Part shown: piece by piece, positions 31,867 to 40,028 of the stretch
Numbering within the stretch: the stretch's first letter is position 1
Layout of the letters: each line of letters opens with the position of its first letter
Origin: Deltaproteobacteria bacterium HGW-Deltaproteobacteria-14
GTDB taxonomy: Bacteria; Myxococcota_A; UBA9042; PHBI01
Length of the DNA stretch: 40,028 bases
Assembly (NCBI GenBank): GCA_002841945.1
Contig: PHBI01000039.1
Coordinates: 1-40,028 of the forward strand
Direction of reading: 5' to 3'
Made by a program: the position numbers and the translations under genes
Notes under the pieces: generated by a model
What the model saw: the letters and a program-made list of their open reading frames with translations, nothing else
What the model was told of the DNA's origin: nothing
Database searches by the model: none

Positions 31867-32535
31867 TCACTTCACCGGGTCGACGGAGTCGGGGGCGCCC
31901 GCCGCGCGGTCCACGTCGGGCCGCGGGGAGCGCAGCTTCAAGGGGTAGACCGCAGCGTCTACGACCCACCCGGCGTCGAGGTGCATGATCAGGACCGCCT
32001 GCCGCCGGTCCGGGGCGACGAAGAGCTCGGCGGCGAAGTCGAGGTAGATGGTGTCGAAGGTGCGCTTCGAGACGACGACGTCGCCGCTGCGCAGTACCCA
32101 GCCGACCTTCTCGCCGACCGCCAGGTCGAGGGTGTACTCGCGACCGCCCGCGCGAAAGACCATCTGCCGCGCCGACGTCCGTTGGCGCGGCGCGGGGTCG
32201 AAGAGGTAGCGATGCCCGGCGGCCCACCCGGCGACGTCGCCGCCGACCATGGTGCCGAAGCCGGCGAAGGCGCCGTCGACGACCTGGCGGTGCATCCGCT
32301 GCACCTCGTCGATGGGGTTGGCGCGGCGCCCATGCCCGGGGCGGTGGCGCTCGCGGATGTAGGCCACGTAGTCGGAGGTCGGCGACCAGCCGTAGAACGT
32401 GATTCGGGATCCGTAGCGCGCTGGGGCGGGGCCATCGGCGCGCGCCGACTGGCCGCGCGGCACGGAGGCGAGCGTCGCCGCGGCGGCGAGAAGCAGGAGC
32501 GAGCGGCCGAGGCGGCCTGGCGACCTCGCGATCAG
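31867..32535 (-). CDS. Small exported protein, unknown function, probable CTG start
   Basis: About 222 residues. The body is clear coding sequence: a signal-like hydrophobic run (RLGRSLLLLAAAATLASVP, cleavage near SARA), then YGSRITFYGWSPTSDYVAYI and several strand-forming segments (GGREYTLDLAVGEKVGWVL, FDTIYLDFAAELFVAPDRR, AVLIMHLDAGWVVD). No ATG, GTG or TTG lies between the upstream gene's stop and the signal peptide. CTG at 32535 overlaps that stop (CTGA) and gives a proper signal; an in-frame ATG exists only at 32784, which would read through the upstream gene in another frame. The start is therefore uncertain. Probably periplasmic and coupled to the 68-residue membrane protein upstream. 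Confidence 0.65.
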   Translation of the reverse strand: MIARSPGRLGRSLLLLAAAATLASVPRGQSARADGPAPARYGSRITFYGWSPTSDYVAYIRERHRPGHGRRANPIDEVQRMHRQVVDGAFAGFGTMVGGDVAGWAAGHRYLFDPAPRQRTSARQMVFRAGGREYTLDLAVGEKVGWVLRSGDVVVSKRTFDTIYLDFAAELFVAPDRRQAVLIMHLDAGWVVDAAVYPLKLRSPRPDVDRAAGAPDSVDPVK

Positions 32536-32738
32536 CCGCTGCCGGAGCCGCCGGAGCTGTCCTTGCCGAGGAAGAGCCACATCACCACCACGACCGCTGC
32601 GGCGATGAGCCCCCAGGTCAGGAGGCCCGAGAGGATCCCGAAGACGAAGCGCAGCACCAGGAACGCCGCGATGACCACCGCGATCGTCCCGACGGCCTTC
32701 GTCATCGAGCCGGAACTCTTGCTGTCCTTGGGCATCAT
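32532..32738 (-). CDS. Small two-segment membrane protein
   Basis: A 68-residue protein with two hydrophobic segments (GTIAVVIAAFLVLRFVFGIL and LTWGLIAAAVVVVMWLFLG) separated by a short turn, a Lys/Ser N-terminus and a Gly/Ser C-terminus. Two adjacent ATG codons (32738 and 32735) follow GAGGGAG; the second has better spacing. No family is recognised. It precedes and overlaps the exported-protein gene, so both are probably expressed together in the envelope. Confidence 0.7.
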   Translation of the reverse strand: MMPKDSKSSGSMTKAVGTIAVVIAAFLVLRFVFGILSGLLTWGLIAAAVVVVMWLFLGKDSSGGSGSG

Positions 32739-32821
32739 CTCCCTCGCGGGGCTGGTGGGGCTGGGGGGGGCTCGGGCGCCTCATGGCGCAGCACCTCGAA
32801 ATGGTTCACACCACCGGGGGG

Positions 32822-32851
32822 TTGACAAGCCTCCGGATGGATGGGTATCGC
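32822..32851 (+). promoter_or_regulatory. Candidate promoter for the barrel-protein gene
   Basis: A perfect -35 TTGACA, 18 bases, then TATCGC as a weak -10. If real, transcription starts near 32858, so ATG codons at 32783 and 32837 cannot be the start of translation. Confidence 0.4.
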
Positions 32852-32920
32852 CGTCCGCCGACGCGGCTCATGATGAGGCATCGCGGACGAGCGTCAAGCA
32901 AGTACCCACAGGAGCTCTCC

Positions 32921-33847
32921 CTGAACGGCACCCGGCACCTACTTCGCTCCTCCCGCCTCGCGGCGCTCGCGCTGACCCTCGCGGTCGGCGCCCTGGCCGC
33001 CCCCCAAGCCCTCGCCCAGGCGCGCGAGGACGGCGCCCTCGCCGAGTCCCTCGGCACCGGGGACAACGCCTACGCGTCGACCTGGGGCCCGGCCGCCCTG
33101 TTCTTCAACCCGGCCGGCATGAGCCGAGCGCGCGCGGTCATCATGGAGGCGGGCTACTCCTACCTCGACGGCCGCTCCGGGCACGCCTTCACCGCCGCCG
33201 CGAGCGACTCGCTGACCAACGAGTACGTCGCCCTCGGGCTCGCCTACACCTTCATCACCGGCGCCCCGGCCGGGATCGACCGCGACGGCCATCAGCTGCG
33301 CGGCGGGCTCTCGACCCGCTACGTCACCAAGGACGTCGGCTTCTTCGCCGGCGTGGGGGTGCGCTACCTCGGCCTCACCGTCGGCAAGGACGACGACACC
33401 ACCGCCGAGACCGACGACGTCGACGCGTGGACGGTCGACATCGGGCTGCTCATCGACATCGCGAGCCGCATCCGCCTCGGCGTCACCGGCGCCAACCTCG
33501 TCGACACCAAGAGCGCCGAGGGGCCGCGCAAGCTCGGCGTCGGCCTGGGCTTTCTGTTCGAGCCCCTCGAGGTCACGGCGTCGATGGACGTCGACCTGTC
33601 GGCGGACGCGGTCACCACGGTGCCGCGCTTCGGCTTCGGCGCCGAGTACACCTTCGCCAAGGCCTTCCACGCGCGGGTCGGCTTCATCGAGGACCAGCTC
33701 TTCGACGAGCGGCGGATCACCGCCGGCTTCGGCTACGTGTCCCCGGAGATCGCGGTGGATCTCGGCTACTCGGCGGCGGTGACCGGAGACACGGATATGT
33801 TGATCTCCGTCTCGATCCGCTACATGCCGCCGATGACGACCCGCTGA
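32921..33847 (+). CDS. Outer-membrane beta-barrel protein (PorV/FadL-like), probable CTG start
   Basis: About 308 residues. The signal peptide (HLLRSSRLAALALTLAVGAL, cleavage after ALAQA) is followed by DNAYASTWGPAALFFNPAGM, the N-plug pattern NPAGM of FadL/PorV-type barrels. About 12-14 alternating amphipathic strands follow (RGGLSTRYVT, VGFFAGVGVRYLGLTVG, LGVGLGFLFEPLEVTASMDV) and the chain ends in strand ISVSIRYMPPMTTR. The best start is CTG 32921, six bases after GGAG and downstream of the candidate promoter; ATG 32872/32875 have no ribosome site but would add about 16 residues. Role may be transport of hydrophobic solutes or secretion-system support; not decidable here. Confidence 0.8.
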   Translation: MNGTRHLLRSSRLAALALTLAVGALAAPQALAQAREDGALAESLGTGDNAYASTWGPAALFFNPAGMSRARAVIMEAGYSYLDGRSGHAFTAAASDSLTNEYVALGLAYTFITGAPAGIDRDGHQLRGGLSTRYVTKDVGFFAGVGVRYLGLTVGKDDDTTAETDDVDAWTVDIGLLIDIASRIRLGVTGANLVDTKSAEGPRKLGVGLGFLFEPLEVTASMDVDLSADAVTTVPRFGFGAEYTFAKAFHARVGFIEDQLFDERRITAGFGYVSPEIAVDLGYSAAVTGDTDMLISVSIRYMPPMTTR

Positions 33848-33892
33848 CCGAGCGCCCCGGGTCCGACCGATCGCGGCCCAGGCTCCACGTCC

Positions 33893-33921
33893 TTGACGTT
33901 GGGAATCCGGCGCTGTAGGAA
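33893..33921 (+). promoter_or_regulatory. Candidate metK promoter
   Basis: TTGACG, a 17-base spacer, TAGGAA. Transcription would start near 33928, giving a leader of about 50 bases. Confidence 0.45.
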
Positions 33922-33939
33922 GGCGACCTTCATTCTGAA

Positions 33940-33958
33940 GGGGCCCCCTCGGGGCCCC
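33940..33958 (+). promoter_or_regulatory. GC hairpin in the metK leader
   Basis: GGGGCCCC, loop CTC, GGGGCCCC, ending 10 bases before the GGAG ribosome site. Too short for a known SAM riboswitch by eye; may tune translation or mRNA stability. Confidence 0.4.
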
Positions 33959-33977
33959 CCGTTGCACCGGAGAATCC

Positions 33978-35141
<1,164 letters not shown>

Positions 35142-35188
35142 GGGGAGCGCCCGGACGCGCCCGCGGCCGGCCCCTCCCCGCCCCTTTT
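35142..35188 (+). terminator. Candidate metK terminator
   Basis: GGGGAG directly after the stop pairs with CTCCCC at 35174-35179 around a GC-rich loop, and GCCCCTTTT follows. The T tract is four bases; it ends just before the rplM -35 box. Confidence 0.45.
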
Positions 35189-35191
35189 GCG

Positions 35192-35220
35192 TTGACAGCG
35201 AGGCGCCACGCCTCTATAGA
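35192..35220 (+). promoter_or_regulatory. Strong sigma-70-type promoter of rplM-rpsI
   Basis: TTGACA, a 17-base spacer, TATAGA. This is the best promoter match in the window, with transcription expected near 35227. Confidence 0.8.
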
Positions 35221-35238
35221 ATCCCGGCTCCGCGCCCC

Positions 35239-35278
35239 GGGGGCGCCTCGCACGATACGTGCGACGCCGGGCGCCCCC
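35239..35278 (+). promoter_or_regulatory. Hairpin leader of rplM (possible ribosomal-protein autoregulation site)
   Basis: GGGGGCGCC (35239-35247) pairs with GGCGCCCCC (35270-35278). Directly inside, TCGCAC pairs with GTGCGA around loop GATAC, with a five-base bulge CGCCG on the 3' side only. It begins about 12 bases after the predicted transcription start and ends 53 bases before the rplM ATG. L13-binding leaders exist in other phyla; homology to these is not shown. Confidence 0.55.
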
Positions 35279-35331
35279 CACAACGGCGACGCGTCCGCGC
35301 CGGACCCCGTGAGACGTCCAGGACTGAGACG

Positions 35332-35769
35332 ATGAAAACCGAAAGCTTCAACCCCGACACGATCGAGCGCCAGTGGCACCTGGTGGACCTCGACGGTCAG
35401 ACCCTCGGTCGCGCCGCCGCTCGCATCGCGCAAGTCCTGCGCGGCAAGCACAAGCCGACGTTCACGCCGCACGCGGACTGTGGCGACTTCGTCGTCGTGG
35501 TCAACGCGGACCGGCTGGTCCTGACCGGCGCCAAGCTCACCAAGAAGGTGTACTACCGTCATACGGGGTACATGGGCGGACTCAAGGAGTCCACCGCCGG
35601 TGAGATGATGGCCAAGGACAGCTGCCTCGTGGTCGAGAAGGCCATCAAGGGGATGCTCCCGCGCGGCCCCCTCGGTCGCCACATGCTCACCAAGCTCAAG
35701 GTCTACGCCGGCGGTGATCATCCGCACGCCGCGCAGAAGCCCGCCCCGATCGACCTCCAGCGCGTTTGA
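35332..35769 (+). CDS. rplM: 50S ribosomal protein L13
   Basis: A 145-residue protein of the large subunit. Recognised by [20 protein letters not shown] near the N-terminus, [35 protein letters not shown] and the C-terminal [16 protein letters not shown]. Length is typical. ATG 35332 follows AGGA with acceptable spacing. It is first in the standard rplM-rpsI pair. Confidence 0.97.
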   Translation: MKTESFNPDTIERQWHLVDLDGQTLGRAAARIAQVLRGKHKPTFTPHADCGDFVVVVNADRLVLTGAKLTKKVYYRHTGYMGGLKESTAGEMMAKDSCLVVEKAIKGMLPRGPLGRHMLTKLKVYAGGDHPHAAQKPAPIDLQRV

Positions 35770-35777
35770 GGCCCCGA

Positions 35778-36176
35778 ATGACGAAGGATAATCGTACTTA
35801 CGCCACCGGTCGCCGCAAGGAAGCCAGCGCGCGGGTGTTCCTCTCCCCGGGGAACGGATCGATCACGATCAACCGCCGCGAGGCTCCCGAGTACTTCCGC
35901 CGCGCGACCCTGCTCATGCTCGTCAACCAGCCCTTCGAGGTCACCGAGACCGAGGGCAAGTACGACGTGTGGGCGACGGTCCGTGGTGGCGGCCTCAGCG
36001 GTCAGGCGGACGCGGTCAAGCACGGCATCAGCCGCTGCCTGACCCTCATCGACGAGGCGACGCACCGGCCCCCGCTCAAGCGGTCCGGCTTCCTCACCCG
36101 CGACGCCCGCGAGGTCGAGCGCAAGAAGTACGGTCAGCCGGGCGCCCGTAAGCGCTTCCAGTTCTCCAAGCGCTAG
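35778..36176 (+). CDS. rpsI: 30S ribosomal protein S9
   Basis: A 132-residue small-subunit protein. Signatures are [15 protein letters not shown] and the C-terminal tail KRFQFSKR that reaches the P-site tRNA, plus [19 protein letters not shown]. It starts 8 bases after the rplM stop; an in-frame TTG at 35766 is less likely. Confidence 0.97.
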   Translation: MTKDNRTYATGRRKEASARVFLSPGNGSITINRREAPEYFRRATLLMLVNQPFEVTETEGKYDVWATVRGGGLSGQADAVKHGISRCLTLIDEATHRPPLKRSGFLTRDAREVERKKYGQPGARKRFQFSKR

Positions 36177-36182
36177 GATCCC

Positions 36183-38546
36183 TTGTCCGTCATCCCGGAC
36201 ACGATGGAGGCGGAGGCTGTTCCCGAGCGGACGGCCTCCTCTCCTGACGATGGCCCTCCGGCCATCCTGGAGACGGACGAGCCCAGCGAGGGTCGGACAC
36301 TGCCGATCCTCGCGGACGACCCGACCAGCCTCCGCACCTGGGAGCCGCCCCGGCACGAACGCCGGTGGCGGCTCTTCGTGTTTCTCGGGGCTTGCCTGGT
36401 GTTTCTGCCGAACCTGGGCGGGTTCGGCCTGTGGGACCCATGGGAGACCCACTACGGGGCCGTCAGCACGGAGATGCTGGACACCTATGACTGGGTGAGC
36501 CCGTGGTGGGGGTACCGCGAGAAGATCGGTGACAAGCAGCAAGGGAGCTTCTTCTACTCGAAGCCCGTCTTCATCTTCTGGACCGAGGCGATCGCCTCGC
36601 GGGTGATCGGGCGCGGGGAGTGGGCGCTGCGCCTGCCGATCGCGCTGCTCGCGATCCTGAGCGTGTTCCTGGCCTTCATCGTGCTCACGAAGGTCTGGTC
36701 ACGGCGCGTCGGGCTGCTCGGCGCGCTGATCATGGCGACCTCGCCCGAGTTCTTCATGATCAGTCGGCAGGCGCAGACGGACATGCCGTTCGTCGCGACC
36801 ATGCTGATATCGTTATTGTTATTGATCATGGCCTTCTTTGGGCCGCGCGAGCCCATGTCCGACAAGCGGTTCATGCGCTGGACGTGGCTGTCGGTCGGCT
36901 TCCTGCTGCTCAACACGCTGCCGCAGTACGGCATCCTGATCACCGACATCAACTACGGTTGGGTCCACGCCCTGGTGTACGTGCTCGTCCTCGCGCTGCT
37001 CCTGTGGTGGTTCGCGCGCGACTGGCGGCGCGACAAGAAGCGGAGCGGCCTCGACGACGCCTTCAAGGACCGCTGGCTCCGCAAGTACTACCTGATCGCG
37101 GCCTTCGTCTTCTTCGCCCACAGCACCTACGCCAAGGGGCTGCTCGGGTTCATGATGCCCGGCGCCATCATCCTGATCTGGCTCGTCGTGACCCGGACCT
37201 GGGCGGTCCTCAAGCGCGCCGAGCTCATCCGCGGCACGGTGACCTTCGCCGTCGTCGGCTTCCCGTGGTACGCGGCGATGTTCGTGGTCCACGGTAAGCC
37301 CTACTACGACCGCTTCATCATCCACGACCACTTCAAGCGCCTCGGCGAGGGCGTACACCAGATCGACAGCGGGACCTTCGAGCACTTCATTAAGTGGCTC
37401 GGCGTCGGCACCTTCCCGTGGGTCGCCTTCGTCCCCCTCGCTCTGCTCTGGCTCATCCGCCTGCGCGCCCGCGACGCCAACCCGAAGAACCAGGCCAAGG
37501 TCTTCGCGGCGGTCTGGTTCATGGTGGCGTTCGCCTTCTTCACGGCGTCGTCCACCAAGTTCCACCACTACATCTTCCCGGCCTTCCCGGCCCTCGCCAT
37601 CATCTTGGCGCTGTTCATCGACCGCCTCCTCGATGAGGGCGCGTGGCTCGCGCGGCTCGCCGCGGTCACGGGGGTCGTGGTGTTCTTCGCGGTCGGCTGG
37701 GACATCCACGAGGATCACCAGCACCTCCGCAACCTCATGACCTACAAGTACGATCGGCCGCTCGCACAGCAGCTCCCGATCGACGAGGACGGCAAGGTCT
37801 CGCCGACGGCGACGACCACCTGGAAGGACAGCCTGTTCTTCCAGGAGATCTCGCCGACTCTGCGCAGCATCCTGACGACGAAGGCCTTCAAGTACAATAC
37901 GTTCATCGAGTTCCTACTGATCCTCGGCGCCATCGCGCTGGCGCTCTTCTTCGTGGCGAAGACGCGCATGGCGGGGCTCGTGGGCCTGGGCTTGTGCGCC
38001 TCCATGCTCGCGGTGTGGTCGCTCAACTACTACATGCCGAGCCTCACCCCGGGGTGGTCTCAGAAGTACCTGTTCGACTCGTACTACCGGACCTGCAACA
38101 AGCTCCCGCTCAACCAGGACGTCATCGACGCCTACGAGCCGTTCACGGTCACCCTCGGCCTCGACTCCGTCGACGAGCGGTCCCCGGGCGCCTGGACGAC
38201 GGGGCTCTTCCGCGGGCAGTACAAGACCGTCTGCGAAGAGGACGTCATCGGCTGGCTCATCACCTGGCGCGGCGAGACGTACTACAGCTGGAACGAGCTC
38301 AAGCCCATCGAGAAGAAGGAAGAGCAGTTCGGGCCGTACCTGCGCGACTTCAACGGCGGCAAGAAGTTCTACATCCTGATCGAGCGTGGCAAGACCGCGA
38401 GCTTCAAGAGCGAGCTCGTCAGCGAGTCGAACAAGCTGAAGAAAGAGGGCGTCAAGGGCTGGACCGACATCCGCGACTGGGACGTGCAGGTCGAGAACGA
38501 CGAGAACCTCTACTTCCAGATGGCCTCGGCCACGCCGCTGCGCTGA
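36183..38546 (+). CDS. ArnT/PMT-like glycosyltransferase
   Basis: A 787-residue GT-C enzyme. A soluble N-terminal tail (1-60) precedes about 11-12 membrane segments. The catalytic acidic motif GLWDPWETHYGAVSTEM (Asp85, Glu88) opens the first periplasmic loop, followed by FFYSKPVFIFW, RLPIALLAI and QAQTDMPF, the usual order in ArnT/PMT-type lipid-sugar transferases. A further hydrophobic segment near 570-620 and a C-terminal soluble domain of about 165 residues (from about 620) complete it; the latter is long and of unknown fold. TTG 36183 has AGGA upstream; ATG 36204 has none. It starts 6 bases after rpsI, so it may ride on the ribosomal operon. The donor may be an undecaprenyl-phosphate sugar; the acceptor (lipid A or protein) is unknown. 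Confidence 0.85.
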   Translation: MSVIPDTMEAEAVPERTASSPDDGPPAILETDEPSEGRTLPILADDPTSLRTWEPPRHERRWRLFVFLGACLVFLPNLGGFGLWDPWETHYGAVSTEMLDTYDWVSPWWGYREKIGDKQQGSFFYSKPVFIFWTEAIASRVIGRGEWALRLPIALLAILSVFLAFIVLTKVWSRRVGLLGALIMATSPEFFMISRQAQTDMPFVATMLISLLLLIMAFFGPREPMSDKRFMRWTWLSVGFLLLNTLPQYGILITDINYGWVHALVYVLVLALLLWWFARDWRRDKKRSGLDDAFKDRWLRKYYLIAAFVFFAHSTYAKGLLGFMMPGAIILIWLVVTRTWAVLKRAELIRGTVTFAVVGFPWYAAMFVVHGKPYYDRFIIHDHFKRLGEGVHQIDSGTFEHFIKWLGVGTFPWVAFVPLALLWLIRLRARDANPKNQAKVFAAVWFMVAFAFFTASSTKFHHYIFPAFPALAIILALFIDRLLDEGAWLARLAAVTGVVVFFAVGWDIHEDHQHLRNLMTYKYDRPLAQQLPIDEDGKVSPTATTTWKDSLFFQEISPTLRSILTTKAFKYNTFIEFLLILGAIALALFFVAKTRMAGLVGLGLCASMLAVWSLNYYMPSLTPGWSQKYLFDSYYRTCNKLPLNQDVIDAYEPFTVTLGLDSVDERSPGAWTTGLFRGQYKTVCEEDVIGWLITWRGETYYSWNELKPIEKKEEQFGPYLRDFNGGKKFYILIERGKTASFKSELVSESNKLKKEGVKGWTDIRDWDVQVENDENLYFQMASATPLR

Positions 38547-38746
38547 GCCCGTCGCCCACTGCGAGGCGGACGGGGGGACGGAGCTCGACGAGGCGCACCG
38601 GTCACTCACCCGGCCTCGCCTCGACATCGCGGAGGACGCGGAGAGGGAGGCGGCCGTAACCCGCGTCATCTGTGCCCAGCGCTGCTCCCTCCGTGGTGCG
38701 GCAGGAGAGACGAGCCTGGGACACGAGAGCTGGCGCGTGGCCCCTG

Positions 38747-38780
38747 GCGTGGATTGGGACCTGAGGTCCCAGATCCACGC
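38747..38780. repeat. Inverted repeat, 16-bp arms with one bulge
   Basis: GCGTGGATTGGGACCT, one central G, then AGGTCCCAGATCCACGC; the right arm has one extra base. It could be a mobile-element end, a protein-binding palindrome or a hairpin of a transcript. It lies about 100 bases from where transposase homology stops. Confidence 0.7.
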
Positions 38781-38808
38781 GCGGGTCGAGAGCGGGCTAG
38801 CTTCGCCA

Positions 38809-38845
38809 CCGCCTGGCCCGCGTCGCGTTGGCCAGGCGGGCTTTT
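38809..38845 (+). terminator. Rho-independent-like terminator on the plus strand
   Basis: CCGCCTGGCC, an 11-base loop, GGCCAGGCGG, then GCTTTTC. The T run fits plus-strand termination, but no plus-strand gene lies directly upstream; the last is the glycosyltransferase 260 bases away. Confidence 0.6.
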
Positions 38846-38884
38846 CAGGGCTTCCCTCGCGGGGTGCGGGGCGCAGCGCCCGGG

Positions 38885-39397
38885 TCGCTTGCGGCCGGTG
38901 CCGCGCTCGACGAACCACCCCAACTCGAGGAAGTCGATCTCGAGCATCTGGCCCGCCGGCGGTGGAGCAAGGCGCACCGTGTCTCGACGTGGCCCATCAC
39001 GTCCGAGCTCTTCGTTCACGAACCGCTGCAACGTCCGCAGCGGAACGACCACGCCGCTGTGCCGTGCCAGCAGCTTCACCAGCTTCGGCCCCTTGCGTCC
39101 GTCGCCCAGCCAACTCTCGAGCAGCGACGCGTGTTGGCGGCAATGCGAGCGCATCTCGCCTGACGAGACCGGCGCCCCTGGCTTCACAGCCGTTGCGACG
39201 CCGGCGAGCAGCACGTCATCGAGCTCGACGCTCTCCTCGTCCCGAGACAGCCCCAACGCCTGGGCCGCTTCAACGTAGCGTCGAACCGTCTTCCGATCGG
39301 CCGACGTCCTCTCCGCCACCGTCCTGTAGCCATGGCCACGCTGCCAGAGTCTCAGGATTTCAACAATCTCCACCACGAACAGCTCCCGGTACCCCAT
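38885..39397 (-). pseudogene. istA: Truncated IS21-type transposase (IstA N-terminal part)
   Basis: About 171 residues of homology, from a helix-turn-helix start (YRELFVVEIVEILRLWQRGH, ADRKTVRRYVE) through the linker to LEIDFLELGWF, where the first catalytic Asp of the DDE core sits. After GTGRKR the frame remains open to 38666 but no longer resembles a transposase, and the other two catalytic residues are missing; a full IstA has about 500 residues. ATG 39397 has GGGGAG upstream. No istB partner exists here. The element is therefore dead, truncated about 38885. Confidence 0.75.
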
Positions 39398-39454
39398 CCG
39401 CTCCCCCCGACACGTTGCCGGAGGGCAATCGCAGGCCACGACCTTCAGCGCCAG

Positions 39455-39504
39455 GGTGGTCCCTAGTTCGTGGCGCGGAGGTGGTCCCTAGTTCGTGGCG
39501 CGAC
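39455..39504. repeat. Two 25-bp direct repeats at the transposase junction
   Basis: GGTGGTCCCTAGTTCGTGGC begins each copy (39455 and 39480); 23 of the 25 bases agree. A degenerate third piece, GTTCATGGCGCG, lies at 39524. IS21-family ends carry such multiple short repeats, so this may be the left end of the istA element. Confidence 0.75.
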
Positions 39505-39509
39505 CCGTC

Positions 39510-39890
39510 TCAGGTGGGAGCATGTTCATGGCGCGCGACACGCTGGGTACGGGTGGTGAAGGCGTCGCGGAGGGTCTGGGGGTCGAGCGGACGCAGATGG
39601 GGGCGCCCCTGTTGCCACACAGCGGCCGGCGAGCGGCCCATGAGGCCGGCGTGCGGGGCGTCGTGGTAGTGCTGGTCGAGGAAGGCGGCCAGGCGCACGT
39701 TCACGGCGTACAGCGAGTCGCAGTCGCCGACGTAGTCGAGGCACTTGGCGCGCAAGGTCCTGAAGAATCGCTCGATCTTGCCGCGTCCCTGCGGCTGATG
39801 GGGCCGCGAGTGGATGAGGGTGACGCCGAGGCGCTCGCAGGCGAGGCGGAGGGCGCCGCCGGAGTACGTGGAGCCAACTGTCGGAGCGAT
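39510..39890 (-). pseudogene. Remnant of an rve/DDE-type transposase with a frameshift
   Basis: The C-terminal part is clear: GSTYSGGALRLACERLGVTL, HSRPHQPQGRGKIERFFRTL, then LDQHYHDAPHAGLMGRSPAA. The HSRPxQPQGRGKIERF block holds the catalytic Glu. Upstream of GSTYSG the expected D-x-G match is found only if one base near 39876 is removed (GAC AGT T GGC), which suggests a frameshift. Sequence upstream of that to the window edge stays open but I cannot align it to a transposase core. The rest of the element would be beyond 40028. It ends against the direct repeats of the istA remnant. Confidence 0.65.
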
Positions 39891-40028
39891 CGGCCGGAGA
39901 GGCGCGGCCGATGGCGACCTCGGCGAACCGCGCGGCGAGGGCCCGCGGGGCTCCCGCGCCGGTGACGCGGCCGATGTCGGGGAAGAGCCGGCCGGCGGCG
40001 ATGGCGCGCACCCAGCGACCGAGGGAGC

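Larger units (their letters stand above)
38547..38884. other. 338-base gap between the glycosyltransferase and transposase remnant
   Basis: No gene is supported. It holds a long inverted repeat (38747-38780) and a terminator-like hairpin on the plus strand (38809-38845), both listed separately. Confidence 0.6.

Noticed and set aside
33922..33977. SAM riboswitch before metK
   Set aside because: The leader is about 50 bases with a single GC hairpin; no known SAM-riboswitch architecture can be traced.

Overview
The window comes from a very GC-rich genome with a strong G/C third-position bias. Its protein families point to a deltaproteobacterial-type predator or soil lineage, most likely Myxococcota (Polyangia- or Bradymonadia-like). 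The pointers are MopE-type CNGxDDDCDG repeat lipoproteins, a HRDLKPEN protein kinase with a C-terminal membrane anchor, many Cys-rich, EGF-like and propeller lipoproteins, and HEAT-repeat exported proteins. The taxonomic call is inference from gene content. I see no rRNA, tRNA, CRISPR array or prophage.

Layout. 1-3019 (-): a large metal-binding-repeat lipoprotein running off the left edge. 3275-8487: a lysine 2,3-aminomutase-type radical SAM enzyme, a Ser/Thr kinase, a [4Fe-4S] APS/PAPS reductase with an N-terminal glutaredoxin-like domain (-), and a Na+/H+ antiporter-type membrane protein behind a structured leader. 8559-9464 (-): an exported HEAT-repeat protein. 9600-19370 (+): a tightly coupled gene string (VTT membrane protein, Cys-rich lipoprotein, pyruvate phosphate dikinase, two propeller-like lipoproteins and a lipoprotein with a duplicated OB-like domain); most junctions overlap as ATGA or GTGA. 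19380-20753 (-): an EGF-like lipoprotein. 20995-23196 (-): bifunctional Rel. 23334-27969 (+): a glycerol-1-phosphate dehydrogenase-type enzyme, a 120-bp tandem repeat, then yicC-gmk-gltX. 28130-30203: a DedA protein and a GT-C membrane protein that overlap tail to tail. 30795-33847: a basic, possibly nucleic-acid-binding protein, two small envelope genes (-) and an outer-membrane barrel protein. 33978-38546 (+): metK, then rplM-rpsI with a clear promoter and a long leader hairpin, then an ArnT-like glycosyltransferase. 38547-40028: remnants of two transposases with short repeats.

Most of the window is core metabolism (SAM synthesis, ribosomal proteins, GMP kinase, Glu-tRNA, stringent response, sulfate reduction) interleaved with envelope and surface lipoprotein genes. 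Three lipoproteins with unrelated folds share an Asp/Thr-rich tether directly after the lipobox cysteine, which may be a common surface-display spacer. I see no clear new defence or biosynthetic system. The best candidates for undescribed biology are this tether, the 120-bp structured tandem repeat before yicC, the rplM leader hairpin, the antiporter leader, and the glutaredoxin-like/APS reductase fusion. Several start codons appear non-ATG (TTG, GTG and two possible CTG).
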